64,000 bases of DNA from Smallanthus sonchifolius (taxonomy: Eukaryota > Streptophyta > Magnoliopsida > Asterales > Asteraceae): contig CM042034.1 of the NCBI GenBank assembly GCA_023525975.1, positions 21,619,501 to 21,683,500 on the forward strand, in the 5' to 3' direction. The notes below the pieces were generated by a model that was given only the letters and a program-made list of their open reading frames with translations, ran no database searches and was not told the DNA's origin. This document shows positions 1-11,280 of this stretch, piece after piece. The first letter of the stretch is position 1. The number at the start of each line of letters is the position of its first letter. Made by a program: the position numbers and the translations under genes.

Positions 1-215
1 TCGGACTATACCAGGATTTCTAGGACGAATGCCGGCGATCTTCAAACGCGAAGAGAACGATAGGCGGATTTATGTGCGTTTGTCAGCGTGTGTATATGAA
101 TTTATAAAAAAAGATAAAATTTCGTCACCCCTCCCGTCATCATTCATCACCCAATAAAGTCAAATGGAAAATTTTTAAATAAAAACGGGTTTTAAATATT
201 ACATATATTTTTAAT

Positions 216-427
216 TTTTTTTTTGAACGGCAACACTAGATATTATAGGATAATTGAGTTTTCTCGGGACAACACCTAGAACATCTAGGGCATCCCACCA
301 CAGAAGGACCCCCCAACTGGGTAAACCCCCTGACCTGGCCAAAGACCCTTTTTTTGCTGTTGCCAGGATTCGAACCCAAGACCTCCACTATGGGAAGTCT
401 TGGGGCTACCATTGCATGGCCAACGGT
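216..427 (-). mobile_element. tRNA-derived SINE, full length, with 15-bp TSD
   Basis: Read on the minus strand, this starts with a tRNA-like head: an A-box-like stretch near 405-425 and a B-box (GGTTCGAATCC) near 365-376. A non-tRNA body follows, ending in an A-rich tail at 216-226. It is flanked by a perfect 15-bp direct repeat (ACATATATTTTTAAT) at 201-215 and 428-442, the hallmark of LINE-assisted retroposition. The body matches the copy at 809-930 in the opposite orientation. It encodes no protein; any transcript would be made by RNA polymerase III. Confidence 0.85.
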
Positions 428-808
428 ACATATATTTTTAATGGTTAAAGATCAAACTGTATAAGAAAAAGTTGTTAAAGGGTATTTTAGTTATAGTCAC
501 TTTTGTTTACTTTTTATCAAGTTTTCTATTTTTTTTAACGTTCATAACTTTAACATAAGACATTATTTTAAAAAAAATTACACAATAAAAACGAATGATT
601 TTTATCTTTAAAACGAGTATAGTGTTGTTATATACAAAAAACGAAAAAAAAATTTATGTTTTCCAGCTCATTATGATTATTGCTCGTCATTTCAAAATCG
701 TGACTTAGAAAACTTTTGATGAACTGAGTCAACCAGTTATGAGAGGGAAAATGTCTGTAAGGTAGTGAACAATGTGTATCTTGTGTTTTTAAGGACCATT
801 AACAAGTT

Positions 809-930
809 CCAGGTCAGGGGGTTTACTCAGTTAGGGGTTCCTCCTGTGGTGGGCTGCCCTAGATGTTATAGGTGTTGCCCCGGGGAAACCCAATTATCCT
901 AGAATATCTAGCGTTTCCGTTCAAAAAAAA
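809..930 (+). mobile_element. 5'-truncated SINE copy, 11-bp TSD
   Basis: This is the same body and tail as the SINE at 216-427, in the opposite orientation and without the tRNA-like head. It begins CCAGGTCAGGGGG and ends in a run of A. A perfect 11-bp duplication (ATTAACAAGTT) flanks it at 798-808 and 931-941. So it is an independent 5'-truncated insertion and not one arm of a foldback element. Confidence 0.82.
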
Positions 931-941
931 ATTAACAAGTT

Positions 942-3900
942 TCATCTTTTGTGTTCGTAAGGGTCATGAACGGGTTATTTATGGGGTATCTTATTTTTTA
1001 AATGGATACGTACTTTGCATTTTGCATTAATCTTGTAGTTTTAGACGCCTACATTTTATTTTTAATCCCGCAGTTTTAGACACCTGCATTTTAATCATGC
1101 ATTTTCGGATTGTGCCGTTCCGGATTAATCTGCAGTTTTGGATACTGCATTAACCTGCAATTTTCAATGTCATTCGTATTTATTATTAATGTTGTGTAAA
1201 AACTTCTATATGTATTTTATTTTGTTTGTCATTACTTAGCCAAAACAATTTGAACTATCTTCACTAAAACAAAAATTCAAGAATCATAATGACAACAAAA
1301 AAATTATGGTTGAATCCTTGGTTAAAGATTAGAGTTAACTATTCCAAAATTTGCTTATTTTAACATTAATTATGTGTTTTTTATTAGGCAGAGTGTAAAT
1401 TAACATTGATTCTTAATGAGGTTTATGTGATATATTTATTATGATTAGTTGATTACAATTAACCGTCGAGTACCGTGTTATAAATTGTCGTCGTCACCAC
1501 ATCACGCGGATTTTATACTAGTTATTTAATAGGGGTAATTTCATATATACCCTTACAAACTTGAAAAATATCATATATACCCAACAAAAATTAAAAATAT
1601 CATATATACCCTTACAAACATGTAATAATATCATATATACCCATTTCATTAAAAAACCATTTAAAAGATGATCATTTTACCCTTATTTATCTAAACTTTA
1701 ATATTTCATATTTACCAATTTTTAACATTTAAAATTCATATTTACACATTTTCAACTAATGGTAGAGGAAAATTCTCTAAGGAACACCAAGGTTTGGAGA
1801 GGTCATGGGTTCAAGTCCCACTCTCAACAGGAATTAAGTAATTTGCCTTTATAAAAAAAATCTATATATTCATCCTTATCTATCACTTAGAGTTTTCTTA
1901 TATTTTACATCTGTGTCAGGATCTCTATGTCCATTTTTAAAATTTATAGTTTACTAAATAGAGATTCTCTAAATATAGAGAATCATTTTAATCAACTTTA
2001 TATTTTTTTGTGAGTGATTAAGAAACTATTAAAAAATAATATAATAAGTGTTTAAGTGAGATAAAAATGAAAATAGAGAATGAGATCTGAAAGGTTAAAA
2101 CAAATTTAATTAACCTTAAAAAGCAAGGTCTGTGATCAATAGGATTTTGCCACCCGACCTTGCTTTGACTTTAAATAAATCTTATGGTGATATAATACAC
2201 ATCTCAGAGATGGTTTGATGGTGAGCAAGATTCAATTACTTCCAGAGCGACTCCCACTTGGTCTCTTTTTTTACAATGTGGTTTTCCTACATTTTAAAAT
2301 ATCATCTTTTAACTTTCTAAATTTTTAAATATACCTATCAACTTTCTAAATCTTCAAATTTGCTCCTGGACAAATATTTCAACTCTACCTCTGATATTTC
2401 TAAACTTTCAAACTTACCCCTTTATTATATATCATGTACGCTTTTAGCTCATTATTTTTTTCTGATTCGATTTTTCTACAATAAATCTGCTAAGCTCGCA
2501 TACGCAGGTTCGAGTCTAGGGTGTGACAAACCAGGTTTTTTCGTTTTTTTTCTTTTACTTTCTTTTTTATGTTCGTTGTAAAAATTACCATTTTATATTT
2601 CTATTTTGTTTTTACTTTGTTACAACTCTTTAACGATTTTGTCATTTCAATGTTAACTCATATTTGTGCCGCAATTTATCTATTTTTCGATCTTTAGAAC
2701 CAAGTCGTGACAACTTCATATGTTTTTTTAATGTACTTAGTCACATTAATGCTATCGCCGTAATACGCGTAACAAAGTTCACAAACTCGCTGCATCGCGC
2801 GGGCTTAATTTCTAGTTAATATACAGAGTTTTAAGTGGTGTATGTAAATTTTAAATTTGGTGTATGTAAATTTTAAATTTGTGATCCCCTATATAACTTT
2901 TCTTCTATTATATTTTCTTACGTTTGCATAATACGGTTATTAAATGATCATGCGTATTACGTGTCTACTTCTCATGGGTTTGGTAACTAGAAGATATGGA
3001 TGTAAATTAACTAGAAGACATATGTCATTAGGTGGTCCGTGGGTTTCTTTCTTTTTCGCTGGTGTTTATTGTTTTCTTTGTTAATTATGTTTATCGTTAC
3101 GAAATGTTTATTTTTATATATGTTTTTAGTGTAAATTTCAATTAAAAATGAGTTTTCGTGATAATGTATAAATATTTGAAGCATGAACGTATAAGTGGTC
3201 AAAGCTGTTTTAAGGTTTTGTTATTTTATATTTTTTTCCTTTTCACAACTTTTAAAATATGACGTTTTATAAAATTTAGAGCTTCCCGCTTTTACGTGTT
3301 TATTTTCATCAATGTTTCGATGTGAATTTTTTCTGCAAGTTAAATATTAATATAGGTTATCAAAACTCCGCTGCAACGCGCGGGTTTCGCCTACTAATTC
3401 ATTTTACATACCGTTTTACTCATAAATTATGTATGTGGTTAAATCACGCACGGAACTAGTATATAGGATGCGATGAGAGAGTTTTTGTTTTTTTCATATA
3501 TTAATGTATATTACGTTTTTCAACACTTTCAAGATTTTTAAACACCGAACCCCGAGATCTTTTCACTTTACTTAGAAAAAATCAATATATAAATGTTGCA
3601 TTTGAAAAACAAAATTAAAAGCAAAATAAATAAGTACCGAATTCGATTAATACTTCAAATATTCTTTCTAAATGGTTAATAAAGGGTGCCTTATCTTTTT
3701 TTTTTTTGTTATTATTACCTCAAAACCACATGGTAGTTATTAGTTTTACCGGTTCCGAAAACAAGTTATCGTATTTATGTGGTCCTCCCAACCTGAACCG
3801 AAAATTCGGGTGTCGAGTTAATGAACGTTGGAGCATTGGAACCGACCCAGTGAAAAATAAATCCTAGGTACGCCACTAGTTATACTTAAAGTTGTTACCA

Positions 3901-3954
3901 AAATTAAACTCGAAACCTGTTGAAGTGATGTGTCCATGTCACCATTCATCACAT
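942..3954. other. AT-rich spacer with small repeats, no gene seen
   Basis: No coding region is recognisable. The stretch holds four spaced copies of a TCATATATACCC unit (1540-1645) and a probable tRNA-derived SINE fragment with a B-box GGTTCAAGTCC near 1803-1815 and an A tail near 1852. There is a short direct duplication at 2840-2880. Two possible Helitron 3' ends occur near 2785-2814 and 3365-3395, each with a GC-rich CGCTGCA-CGCGCGGG stretch; the first runs into CTAGT, the second is degenerate. Confidence 0.5.
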
Positions 3955-5775
3955 TGTAAGACCCCAACCCGGGCATCCTACAGTTGGTTCTCATAACGGG
4001 TCATTCGCATTTAAAACGCATTTATTATTAACTCAATTACAACGGAAGTCTTTCTAAATTCTTTTATTGTTATTATTTAATGATATTAAATTACCTCGCG
4101 AATGCCTGCACACCAGTCCGAGTACACCACTCCCAAGCCAAGATACGTCAACGCTACGCTTACCTGCAAAACAATCTAACGTACACACAAAGTCAGCTAC
4201 GCTGAGTGAGTTCTAATAGTTTAATTTAAACAAAAGCCATCACGTCATATTCATTAGTTTATTCCACCCAGGACTCTCCGGTCCTTAATAAAATAGTTTC
4301 ACGATTCATTTAACGAATAGTTAACCCCCTTGTTATCCCATGACATCCCGTAATCGTTTGCCACCCGAGACTTAGCCCGTACTACCAATAATAATCGTCG
4401 ACATAGACTTAACTTATTATGCTAATAACTCATATCCAGGAACAAGTATCAACTCGACACTTGTTTAATCACAACATACTCTAGACACTGGCATACTTAG
4501 CCCTAACCCAGACTTTCACAATCAACTGCCACGACCGTTATGCACGTCATATCATAACATTAATACGACAGTCAATCTAACTCTACATACTACAATAATA
4601 TTATCCACACATCGTCTAACATTGCCATATTAATAACACCACATGCATAATAAATATAGCTTGATGCTTGCATGCAATTCATCACACACATAACTATACA
4701 CGTAAACACATACCTCGTCACTGCACCCTTGTCAGGGCGTTCAACACACCCCGAGCTCATCATTAACCTGTTAAATAAATGTCACCGTTGGTGACCTCCC
4801 GAAGTACCTCATCCTTCACAATCCCGTTTGTTGTGTCATAAAGACAACGATGCAAACACAACACCCGCCGTGTCACAAGGACAACGACGCAAAACACATA
4901 ACACAAATATAAACACATAATATCACACTACACTTATATGACTTGTTAACTACACCTGAACCTTACACACAACACTAAAATAATGAGTCCCACATGTTAT
5001 CATAAGCGTTTAGCTTAAAGCCCGACTCTCCCCAACCAACCCTTAACACAGAACACATTAACAACTTTCGACTCTAGCTCACATAGTTCCCATAAACACC
5101 CCATATTTAACTACTTAAGTTCGTAAACTCACCGGGTTAGACCCCAAAGCTCGATATACATTTAATGTAATAAACACGTATCAAAAGTATGTACGATAGC
5201 CCCAAAACGTTAAAAATATTTAAAGAGGGGGATTAGAAACTCACCGGTTGAGAGGCAGATCCAAATCCTTACTCTGCAACCCGCACGTTCATGCCCGAAA
5301 CACAAACCTGCCAAGCGTACGATTTCTGATCAAAATATGTTCAATCCGTACATCGAATAATGTATAAATATAAACCTTGTAGTTCACCATATCCACTTAT
5401 CATTTAAACCAATGAACCTTCACTCCAAGGGTACACGGGTCGGACCGTCCTTGACCGCTTGGAACTTGAGTAATTAAACCGAGTTACATGCATGCGTGTG
5501 ACACTACCATGCAAACCCTGATCACCCACACGTCGCCATGCAAATCCTAGCTCGTGTCGGACCCGCACCCGACTCGTCCATGACTCCCCAGAAATCTTCA
5601 TCTTCACTGTGAACCACTCTCGTAGTCACCACCTCCGCCACTATTGTCATCCCCGTCACTCACACCCTAGCGGTTGCACAACCGTCGAGCACCACCTTAG
5701 CCGAGCACCACCACTAATGTCCTTCGCCATCTTGCCTCCACGCCATGGCCATGCTACGCCCACCATCACCACCGA

Positions 5776-8534
5776 TGTCACACCCCGACCGATGGCGGAA
5801 TCATCGGGGCGGGACATGTAGACTATTCATGAGCACAAGGTTCACTAGATTTCAATATTTAATCATCAATTTCATTGCAAACCATTCAACACACAAATAG
5901 CAACATTCAACAAGTACATAAAGAAAAATACAAATTGTCTTTTGAATTTAAATTAACTAGGTCCAACTTAAGTGTAGCATGTCTTGCTCAAATTCACACA
6001 TTAGCACCTGAAACATGAATAAAATAGGGTCAACTAAAAAGTTGGTGAGTATAACACAGGTTTGTATATAGATAGCATATAGTTTGAAAGACAAATCCAT
6101 ACATAACATGATAAATAAGGCATTTATGGGGAGCAGCTATTGTGTAACCAAGTACAACCAAACCTTTGTAACTAGCATGCAAATTGTGTTGTCGGTATCA
6201 ATCACCTCAACCAGGTGGGTTTGTCAGACTCAATAGATCTATCATTGAAAACCGTCAGCTTGAATAGTTAATGATTGCACATAAGTGTTCACAAAAGTTA
6301 GCACACATAGCACTCGGGCATAAAGCTCAAATTGCACACATGAATGTAAATATGATTTGTATTTGTGTTGTTTGTGTAAATGTAAACATGTAATTTGATA
6401 GAGTTCATGTTTCACCCCAAAAGTGTAAAAGAGTAAAAGGGGCTATGAAATACTCACTTGATTAGAGGTGTAGCTAACACGCACGGCTAGACGGTAGAAT
6501 GATGATTGAAACCTCACAAGGTTAACCTAATGTGTAATAAATGTTGAATTACTAATGTATTCAAAAATCTGAGTCTAAGACTATGATTTAATTGAGTGTG
6601 TGTACAAAGGTTTTGAGCTGAGGGTGTTTGTGATTTACACGATGTAATATTAAATCAAATAGTTTATAAAATAATTGAATCTGGGTTTGGGTTGGATAAC
6701 TAAATAAATCAATAATTATTATTTATTTATTTAGTTTAGGAAAATAGTATGGATATTATATTTATTTAACTATGATTTAAATAATTGATATTCTTATTCA
6801 TTTATAAGAATGTGTGTTCTATATTAAATATAAATTAAATAAATAATTTTACTTTATTTATTTATTTATGAAAATATGTATAAAATCTAATAGATATACA
6901 TTTAGCTCTTTAGTGTAAATTTTACAAATAATAAATAAATTTATTTATTTATTTATCAATTAAAATAAGTATTTGTTTGTTCTAAATACAGTTAAAATTT
7001 TATAAACTTTGTTCTCGAGGGGAAGTATTTTATAACAATATTTTCATCCTATTTATAATGTAAAAAAATTTATTACTTTGCAAAATGCCTTTATATAATT
7101 TTTTTTTAAATGACATTTTAACAACTAATTTGTAATAATGGTGATTTTATATTGAAAATTATAAAAATTTGGTTTTATTCTGTTCAAAATGTTGTAGGGT
7201 TTATAAAAATATTTTTTATGTAAATTTTGGAGTTTTAAAAATGGTTTTAAAAATAAAAGAACGCCACCCCGGCTCGAACCCGGGTGGGTTCTGTGAGGGT
7301 TTAGTGTTCTACCACTGGACCAGGGTGCTATCTCTTGTATAAACGCGGGTCGATTTGATGTTAACCCGGACGCAACAGAGGACTGGTTTTGGTTCTGTTA
7401 TACGCGAAAAAGGTCTGGGTTTGTGGGTTTCGAACCCACGCCATCTAGCCCGGCGGTGTAGTGGCTTACCGGCTGGGCTAGATGGTTTCGCTGTCATATA
7501 ACGGATTATAATTGTTTAAAACACGAGATTAATCAAAAGCCCTAAATCAGTTTAAACCAAGAACAAGAACCCTAGAATTTCAAATCGATCTCGATGGGTT
7601 CTGTTAATACGAATTGATAAGGGGCTTTTGCTCGTAGCTTGATTACGAATTGATCAACCTAAAACTTACATGTGGAGATTGGGGCACGAATGCAGTCGGC
7701 CACGATTTTTCTTCGAAAGTGCTTGGTGATCGACCGGAGCTTAGAGGTGTAATGGGGTTCGATTGAGAGCTGGGAGGGTTTGAGTAATCGTTTACGAATG
7801 ACGTTGAGGGTTTTACTTTGTTTAATTCCACCCGCATTAATCAATTAAGTCTTGGTTTGACCGCGCGATTTGTGGGGGGTTCGGTTACATGATAATTCCC
7901 CGATTCGGGAGTGAATTGAGTCCGGATAATAGGTTAGATTCATACACAATTGGTTCATGAGTGATTTGTGGGGATTGAGATGCGCAAATTTCGTTTAATT
8001 GAGGGATAATTGTTACGGGCTTGACTATCCTAAGTCAAACTCATTTGAATTTGAATAATCCGCTTGAAATGATCGAATTGGTTTGAGGAATGGGCTTGGT
8101 TTGGGTCGATTATGGATTGTACTTGTAATGAGACCCATTGGGTCGATTTGATCGAACAATCGAGCCTCGATCTTGAAGAATTCGGCCTTGTTTGACTTTT
8201 AAAAGTCAAACAGGCGTTATTTCTTTGTCTTGGCCAACTATTGCGACTACGGGTTTTGAGTTCAAACATCGTGTCGGATTGCGTGTTGTTTGTGTGGTTG
8301 AATGTATGTATCAATTTTGTGTGACGTACAAATGCATGTACGCATGTATTAGTGTGTATATATATATGTATCTATATATATGTAATGATTTATATGAATA
8401 TGTGTATATATGTATGCACATGTTTATGCGATATATTATGTTGAGCGAGTACGAGATCGAGAATGGAATTGCCATCATTGTTAACACAAGGATAATTAAA
8501 GTGAAATATTACATGGAAATTCATAAATGTTACA
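5776..8534 (-). mobile_element. Solo LTR nested in the outer LTR, TSD ACCGA
   Basis: A 2759-bp LTR inserted in the outer LTR. The plus-strand ends are TGTCACACCCC (5776) and TGTTACA (ending 8534), and the 5-bp TSD ACCGA is at 5771-5775 and 8535-8539. On the minus strand the CTCACTT-type donor-like block near 6455 and an ACTCACCAAC block near 6035-6055 match the layout of other LTRs in the window. It carries two tRNA-like segments (7262-7328 and 7423-7488) and a TATATA/TGTA-rich patch at 8350-8430. No coding sequence is left. Confidence 0.8.
7262..7488 (-). other. Two tRNA-like segments with A and B boxes
   Basis: On the minus strand, 7328-7262 has an A box (TGGTCCAGTGGT), a B box (GGTTCGAGCC) and a perfect T arm (CCCGG, 7-nt loop, CCGGG). 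The anticodon stem and acceptor stem do not pair well. A second segment, 7488-7423, has an A box (TAGCCCAGCCGG) and a perfect T arm (GTGGG, loop, CCCAC) but no acceptor stem. They are best read as decayed tRNA-derived sequence carried by the LTR and not as working tRNA genes. Confidence 0.55.
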
Positions 8535-9664
8535 ACCGAGCCATCATCGTCACAGCTCAACACCCAAGCCATCCCCGCCTTACGCCGCTGCAGCGCACCA
8601 CCCCGTCACAGCAGCCCTCCCATCATTGTCATCATCAACCCTCACCTTCATATTGTAACGAACCAAAATTCGGGTTTCGTTCTTAAATAAATAAATATTT
8701 CTAATTAATATTATGGTGAAAATAATATTTTAGAAATAAGTGGGTTTCAAGTTAGTAATGGGGTTACATTATTTTTTAACTAATTTTGGAGTGAATTGGA
8801 TGAAAGGGAAGTTGAGGGGCTAAAGATGTAACATGGCAAAATCTGCCATTTTTACTAGTGAAAGTCAAAATTGTCTTCATTTTGGATGAAGAGGTCAATG
8901 GTTTGAAGAGAAAAAGGAGAAAAGAGGAGTTGGAGCTAAATCGTGCATTTGAGCTTGAATTCGTGAAGGTTTTGGCTCACACAACACCTTCCTAACATCA
9001 AGTAAGTGATTATCTTCCTTTGATTTCACTTTTGAATGTGTTAGTTGGTGGGTTTTGTAGAAATCCGGAAATTATGAATGCATGTGGTTAATTGGTGTTA
9101 GATTGATGATAATCTAGATAAACTAAAGGTAAAGAATGGTGATTAACATCCTAGAACCCTTTGATTTTGATTATGAGAAGTTGGGGTTCATATGGAGAAA
9201 ATTGGGGGTGTTTGGATTATGATGATAGGACGTTGAATTAGTGATGATTAAGTGTTTATATGGTGTTAGACACTTGAATGAACACCAAATTAACCTAATG
9301 ATGATTATTGAATAAAAAATTAGTGTCAAGGAATTGGAAATGAAACTCAAGTAGGTGAGTTTGGATTGAAAGAGGGTGTTTGGTTATGAGAATAACTCAA
9401 ACGGGTCAGTTTGGGTTGGAAATGGGAAATTGGGTTGTGAACCCAATGTGATTTTGATGTATGTTAGATTACTAAACTAGGTGTATATGTTTAGGTAATC
9501 AAATTGTGAACTGAGACGGTGGTGCGGGATCTTCTAACCCGAAAGGTAAGTGCCTTCGCACTTACTTAGTATTGATGATAAAGGGTGGTACATGTGTATT
9601 GTGTGCATACTATGTTGTTGAAATGAATGTGTATGAACTAGTATGTGTAAATAAATGAATGTAG

Positions 9665-9932
9665 TTATAGTTGTAATACTATAATGGATATGTGAAAATG
9701 AATGAATGTAGTTATAGTTATAATACTATAATGGATATGTGTAAATGAGGTTATGGTTTAAATACCATAATGGAAATGAGGTTATGGTTTATATACCATA
9801 ATGGAAATGAAGTTATGATCTAAGTATCATAATGGAAATGAGGTTATGGTCTAAGTACCACAATGGAAATGGGATATGAGGTTATGATCTAAGTATCATA
9901 ATGGAAATGAGGTTATGGCCTATGTGCCATAA
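9665..9932 (+). repeat. Tandem array of eight hairpin units with covarying stems
   Basis: Eight units, spaced roughly 30-50 bp apart, each consist of a 7-bp stem and 6-nt loop followed by AATGGA-like linker. Stems: TTATAGT/ACTATAA (9665, 9712), TTATGGT/ACCATAA (9751, 9782, and 9844 with one mismatch), TTATGAT/ATCATAA (9813, 9882) and TTATGGC/GCCATAA (9913). Three neighbouring positions of the stem vary and both arms change together in seven of eight units. Confidence 0.88.
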
Positions 9933-10405
9933 TGAAAATGGAAATATGTTAATTATGATTGACAAATGAAAAGAATGGAACTTGTAAGGTGAAATGCAAG
10001 TTAATTGTAGCCTAATGACAAATTGGGTGCAAACAGGTCAAATGGGTTAATGGGTGAAAACAAGTAGATTATACTTGTTAGATATGTTTATCTTCATTAC
10101 TAATGGTTGTTACATGTGGTGTTATGTAGGAAAAGCTCCGATGTAGTCCAAGTCAAGTCCAATTGGCGAAAAGAGGATTCTCGTATGCGTATTTGGTGTT
10201 TTTGGGGTTCAATAGAAAATCCTTGAAAGGTTGTAAATTGGTACATGAATTTATGTTTTTGGGTGTGTATAAATGATGTTTGAATGTTGGTCAAATACCC
10301 AAGTGTTGGGAATTTTTGTTGTCATGTTGATTTGGTGAAAAATGTAAAAATTTGGCTAAGTGTTGAAACCGGGAGAAAAAGCTAACTCTCTGTTTACTGA
10401 AGGTT

Positions 10406-10532
10406 TTCGCGCCACGCGAAGAATGGGTGAGGGTTCTTTGCGCCACGCGAAGAACCATTCTCCCGGACTTGGTTTATTAGGACTCCCTCGCGTCACGCGA
10501 AGGGATGTCCCCTGATGTTCGCGACACGCGAA
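10406..10532 (+). repeat. Four CpG-rich hairpins near the LTR 3' end
   Basis: Each unit is a CGCG stem around a 3-nt loop: TTCGCG-CCA-CGCGAA (10406-10420); an 11-bp stem GGTTCTTTGCG/CGCGAAGAACC with one G.T pair (10432-10456); TCCCTCGCG/CGCGAAGGGA with a bulged A (10484-10505); and TTCGCG-ACA-CGCGAA (10518-10532). Outside the CGCG core the arms differ between units but largely still pair. Confidence 0.85.
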
Positions 10533-11280
10533 GGGTAAAAAAAAATCTTGGGATAAATGCTTTTGCGCGTTTAAATGTTTTAATGATTGGTGTTCCAATT
10601 AAGGGTGTTACACATATCTTCTACCGCTTGTTGCCACGGTACCGCCACCACTACCATCGTGACCGCCGCCGGACACCACTCCGACGTCGCACCTCCTTCC
10701 CGCACCTCCTTTCTTTTCGTTCGACGACTCAAACCTTGCGTACCCGCTCCTTTTTCTTTCCGGGAAGTCCCGCCATACACCGCCACCGCTGGCCACCTGC
10801 TTACACTCGCAACCACCACCGTCGGTCACCACCCCACCCCCGATGCTGCTGCCGCAGTTACGAAACCAAAACCCTATTCGGGTTTCTTACAACTCAACAC
10901 AAACAAACGTAAAAATGGAGTGAACGGGTGTTACCTTGACTAGACGTGGAGTCCCTTGCTTGAGCTCGCTGCGAAACTGTTTCTCCCAGCCTTCCTCCGG
11001 CCTTCTTCCTCTGGTCCGACTCCCTTCCCTGCCGTCGCAAGTCCCCTATGGTTTTTCCTTTAATTATTATTTAAACTCTCCCATCTTTGCACCTGGGTCC
11101 TCGAGCTTCCTTTTGGTGCGTAATGATCCCAAATCGTTCCTCTTTTAGCAAACCGGGTCCTTTTAATACCGTAAATGGGGGTTTACTTGAAAACCCTCGT
11201 CACTGTCTCATTTACAAGAGACTTGGGTCACCCGTTAATCCGAATAATCCTTATGTGGATTTTCGGGATGTTACACACAT

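Larger units (their letters stand above)
8654..10612 (+). mobile_element. Solo LTR nested in the outer LTR, TSD CATAT, with hairpin arrays
   Basis: A 1959-bp LTR with ends TGTAACGAACC and GGGTGTTACA and a perfect 5-bp TSD, CATAT, at 8649-8653 and 10613-10617. It lies in the outer LTR, close to but separate from the LTR at 5776-8534. No primer-binding site follows, so it is solo. Orientation is inferred from the TGTAACGA start. It contains two internal arrays: eight TTATNNN hairpins (9665-9932) and four CpG-rich hairpins (10406-10532). Confidence 0.83.
3955..11275 (-). mobile_element. Outer solo LTR (Gypsy-type), interrupted twice, TSD CACAT
   Basis: The LTR has TG...CA ends (TGTAAG at 3955, GTTACA ending at 11275) and a perfect 5-bp TSD, CACAT, at 3950-3954 and 11276-11280. 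Read on the minus strand it starts TGTAACATCCCG. Its own sequence lies in three pieces: 3955-5775, 8540-8653 and 10618-11275, about 2.6 kb once both insertions and their TSDs are removed. Its 3' part is similar to the LTR at 48381-50704, sharing the splice-donor-like GGTGAGTTTCTAATCC block and the end GCCCGG...CTTACA. There is no internal region or primer-binding site, so it is a recombined solo LTR. Confidence 0.8.

Noticed and set aside
221..929. A single foldback/MITE element with 0.12-kb inverted ends
   Set aside because: Each arm has its own perfect TSD (15 bp and 11 bp) and an A tail, so they are two SINE insertions.
5609..5821. Open frame with His/Pro-rich product
   Set aside because: Same outer-LTR CCACC/CACC composition; it runs across the 5776 LTR junction.
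7262..7328. A tRNA gene on the minus strand
   Set aside because: A and B boxes and the T arm are good, but the anticodon stem has about three mismatches and the acceptor stem does not pair well; it lies in an LTR.
8192..8686. 164-codon open frame as a gene
   Set aside because: It crosses three transposon boundaries (8534 LTR end, the TSDs, 8654 LTR start) and is low-complexity; no domain.
9640..9960. A CRISPR-like array
   Set aside because: Units are spaced palindromes with no constant repeat-spacer scheme, inside a plant LTR.
10505..10943. Overlapping open frames rich in His, Arg and Pro
   Set aside because: They span the end of a solo LTR into the outer LTR and are open on both strands because of CCACC-rich composition.
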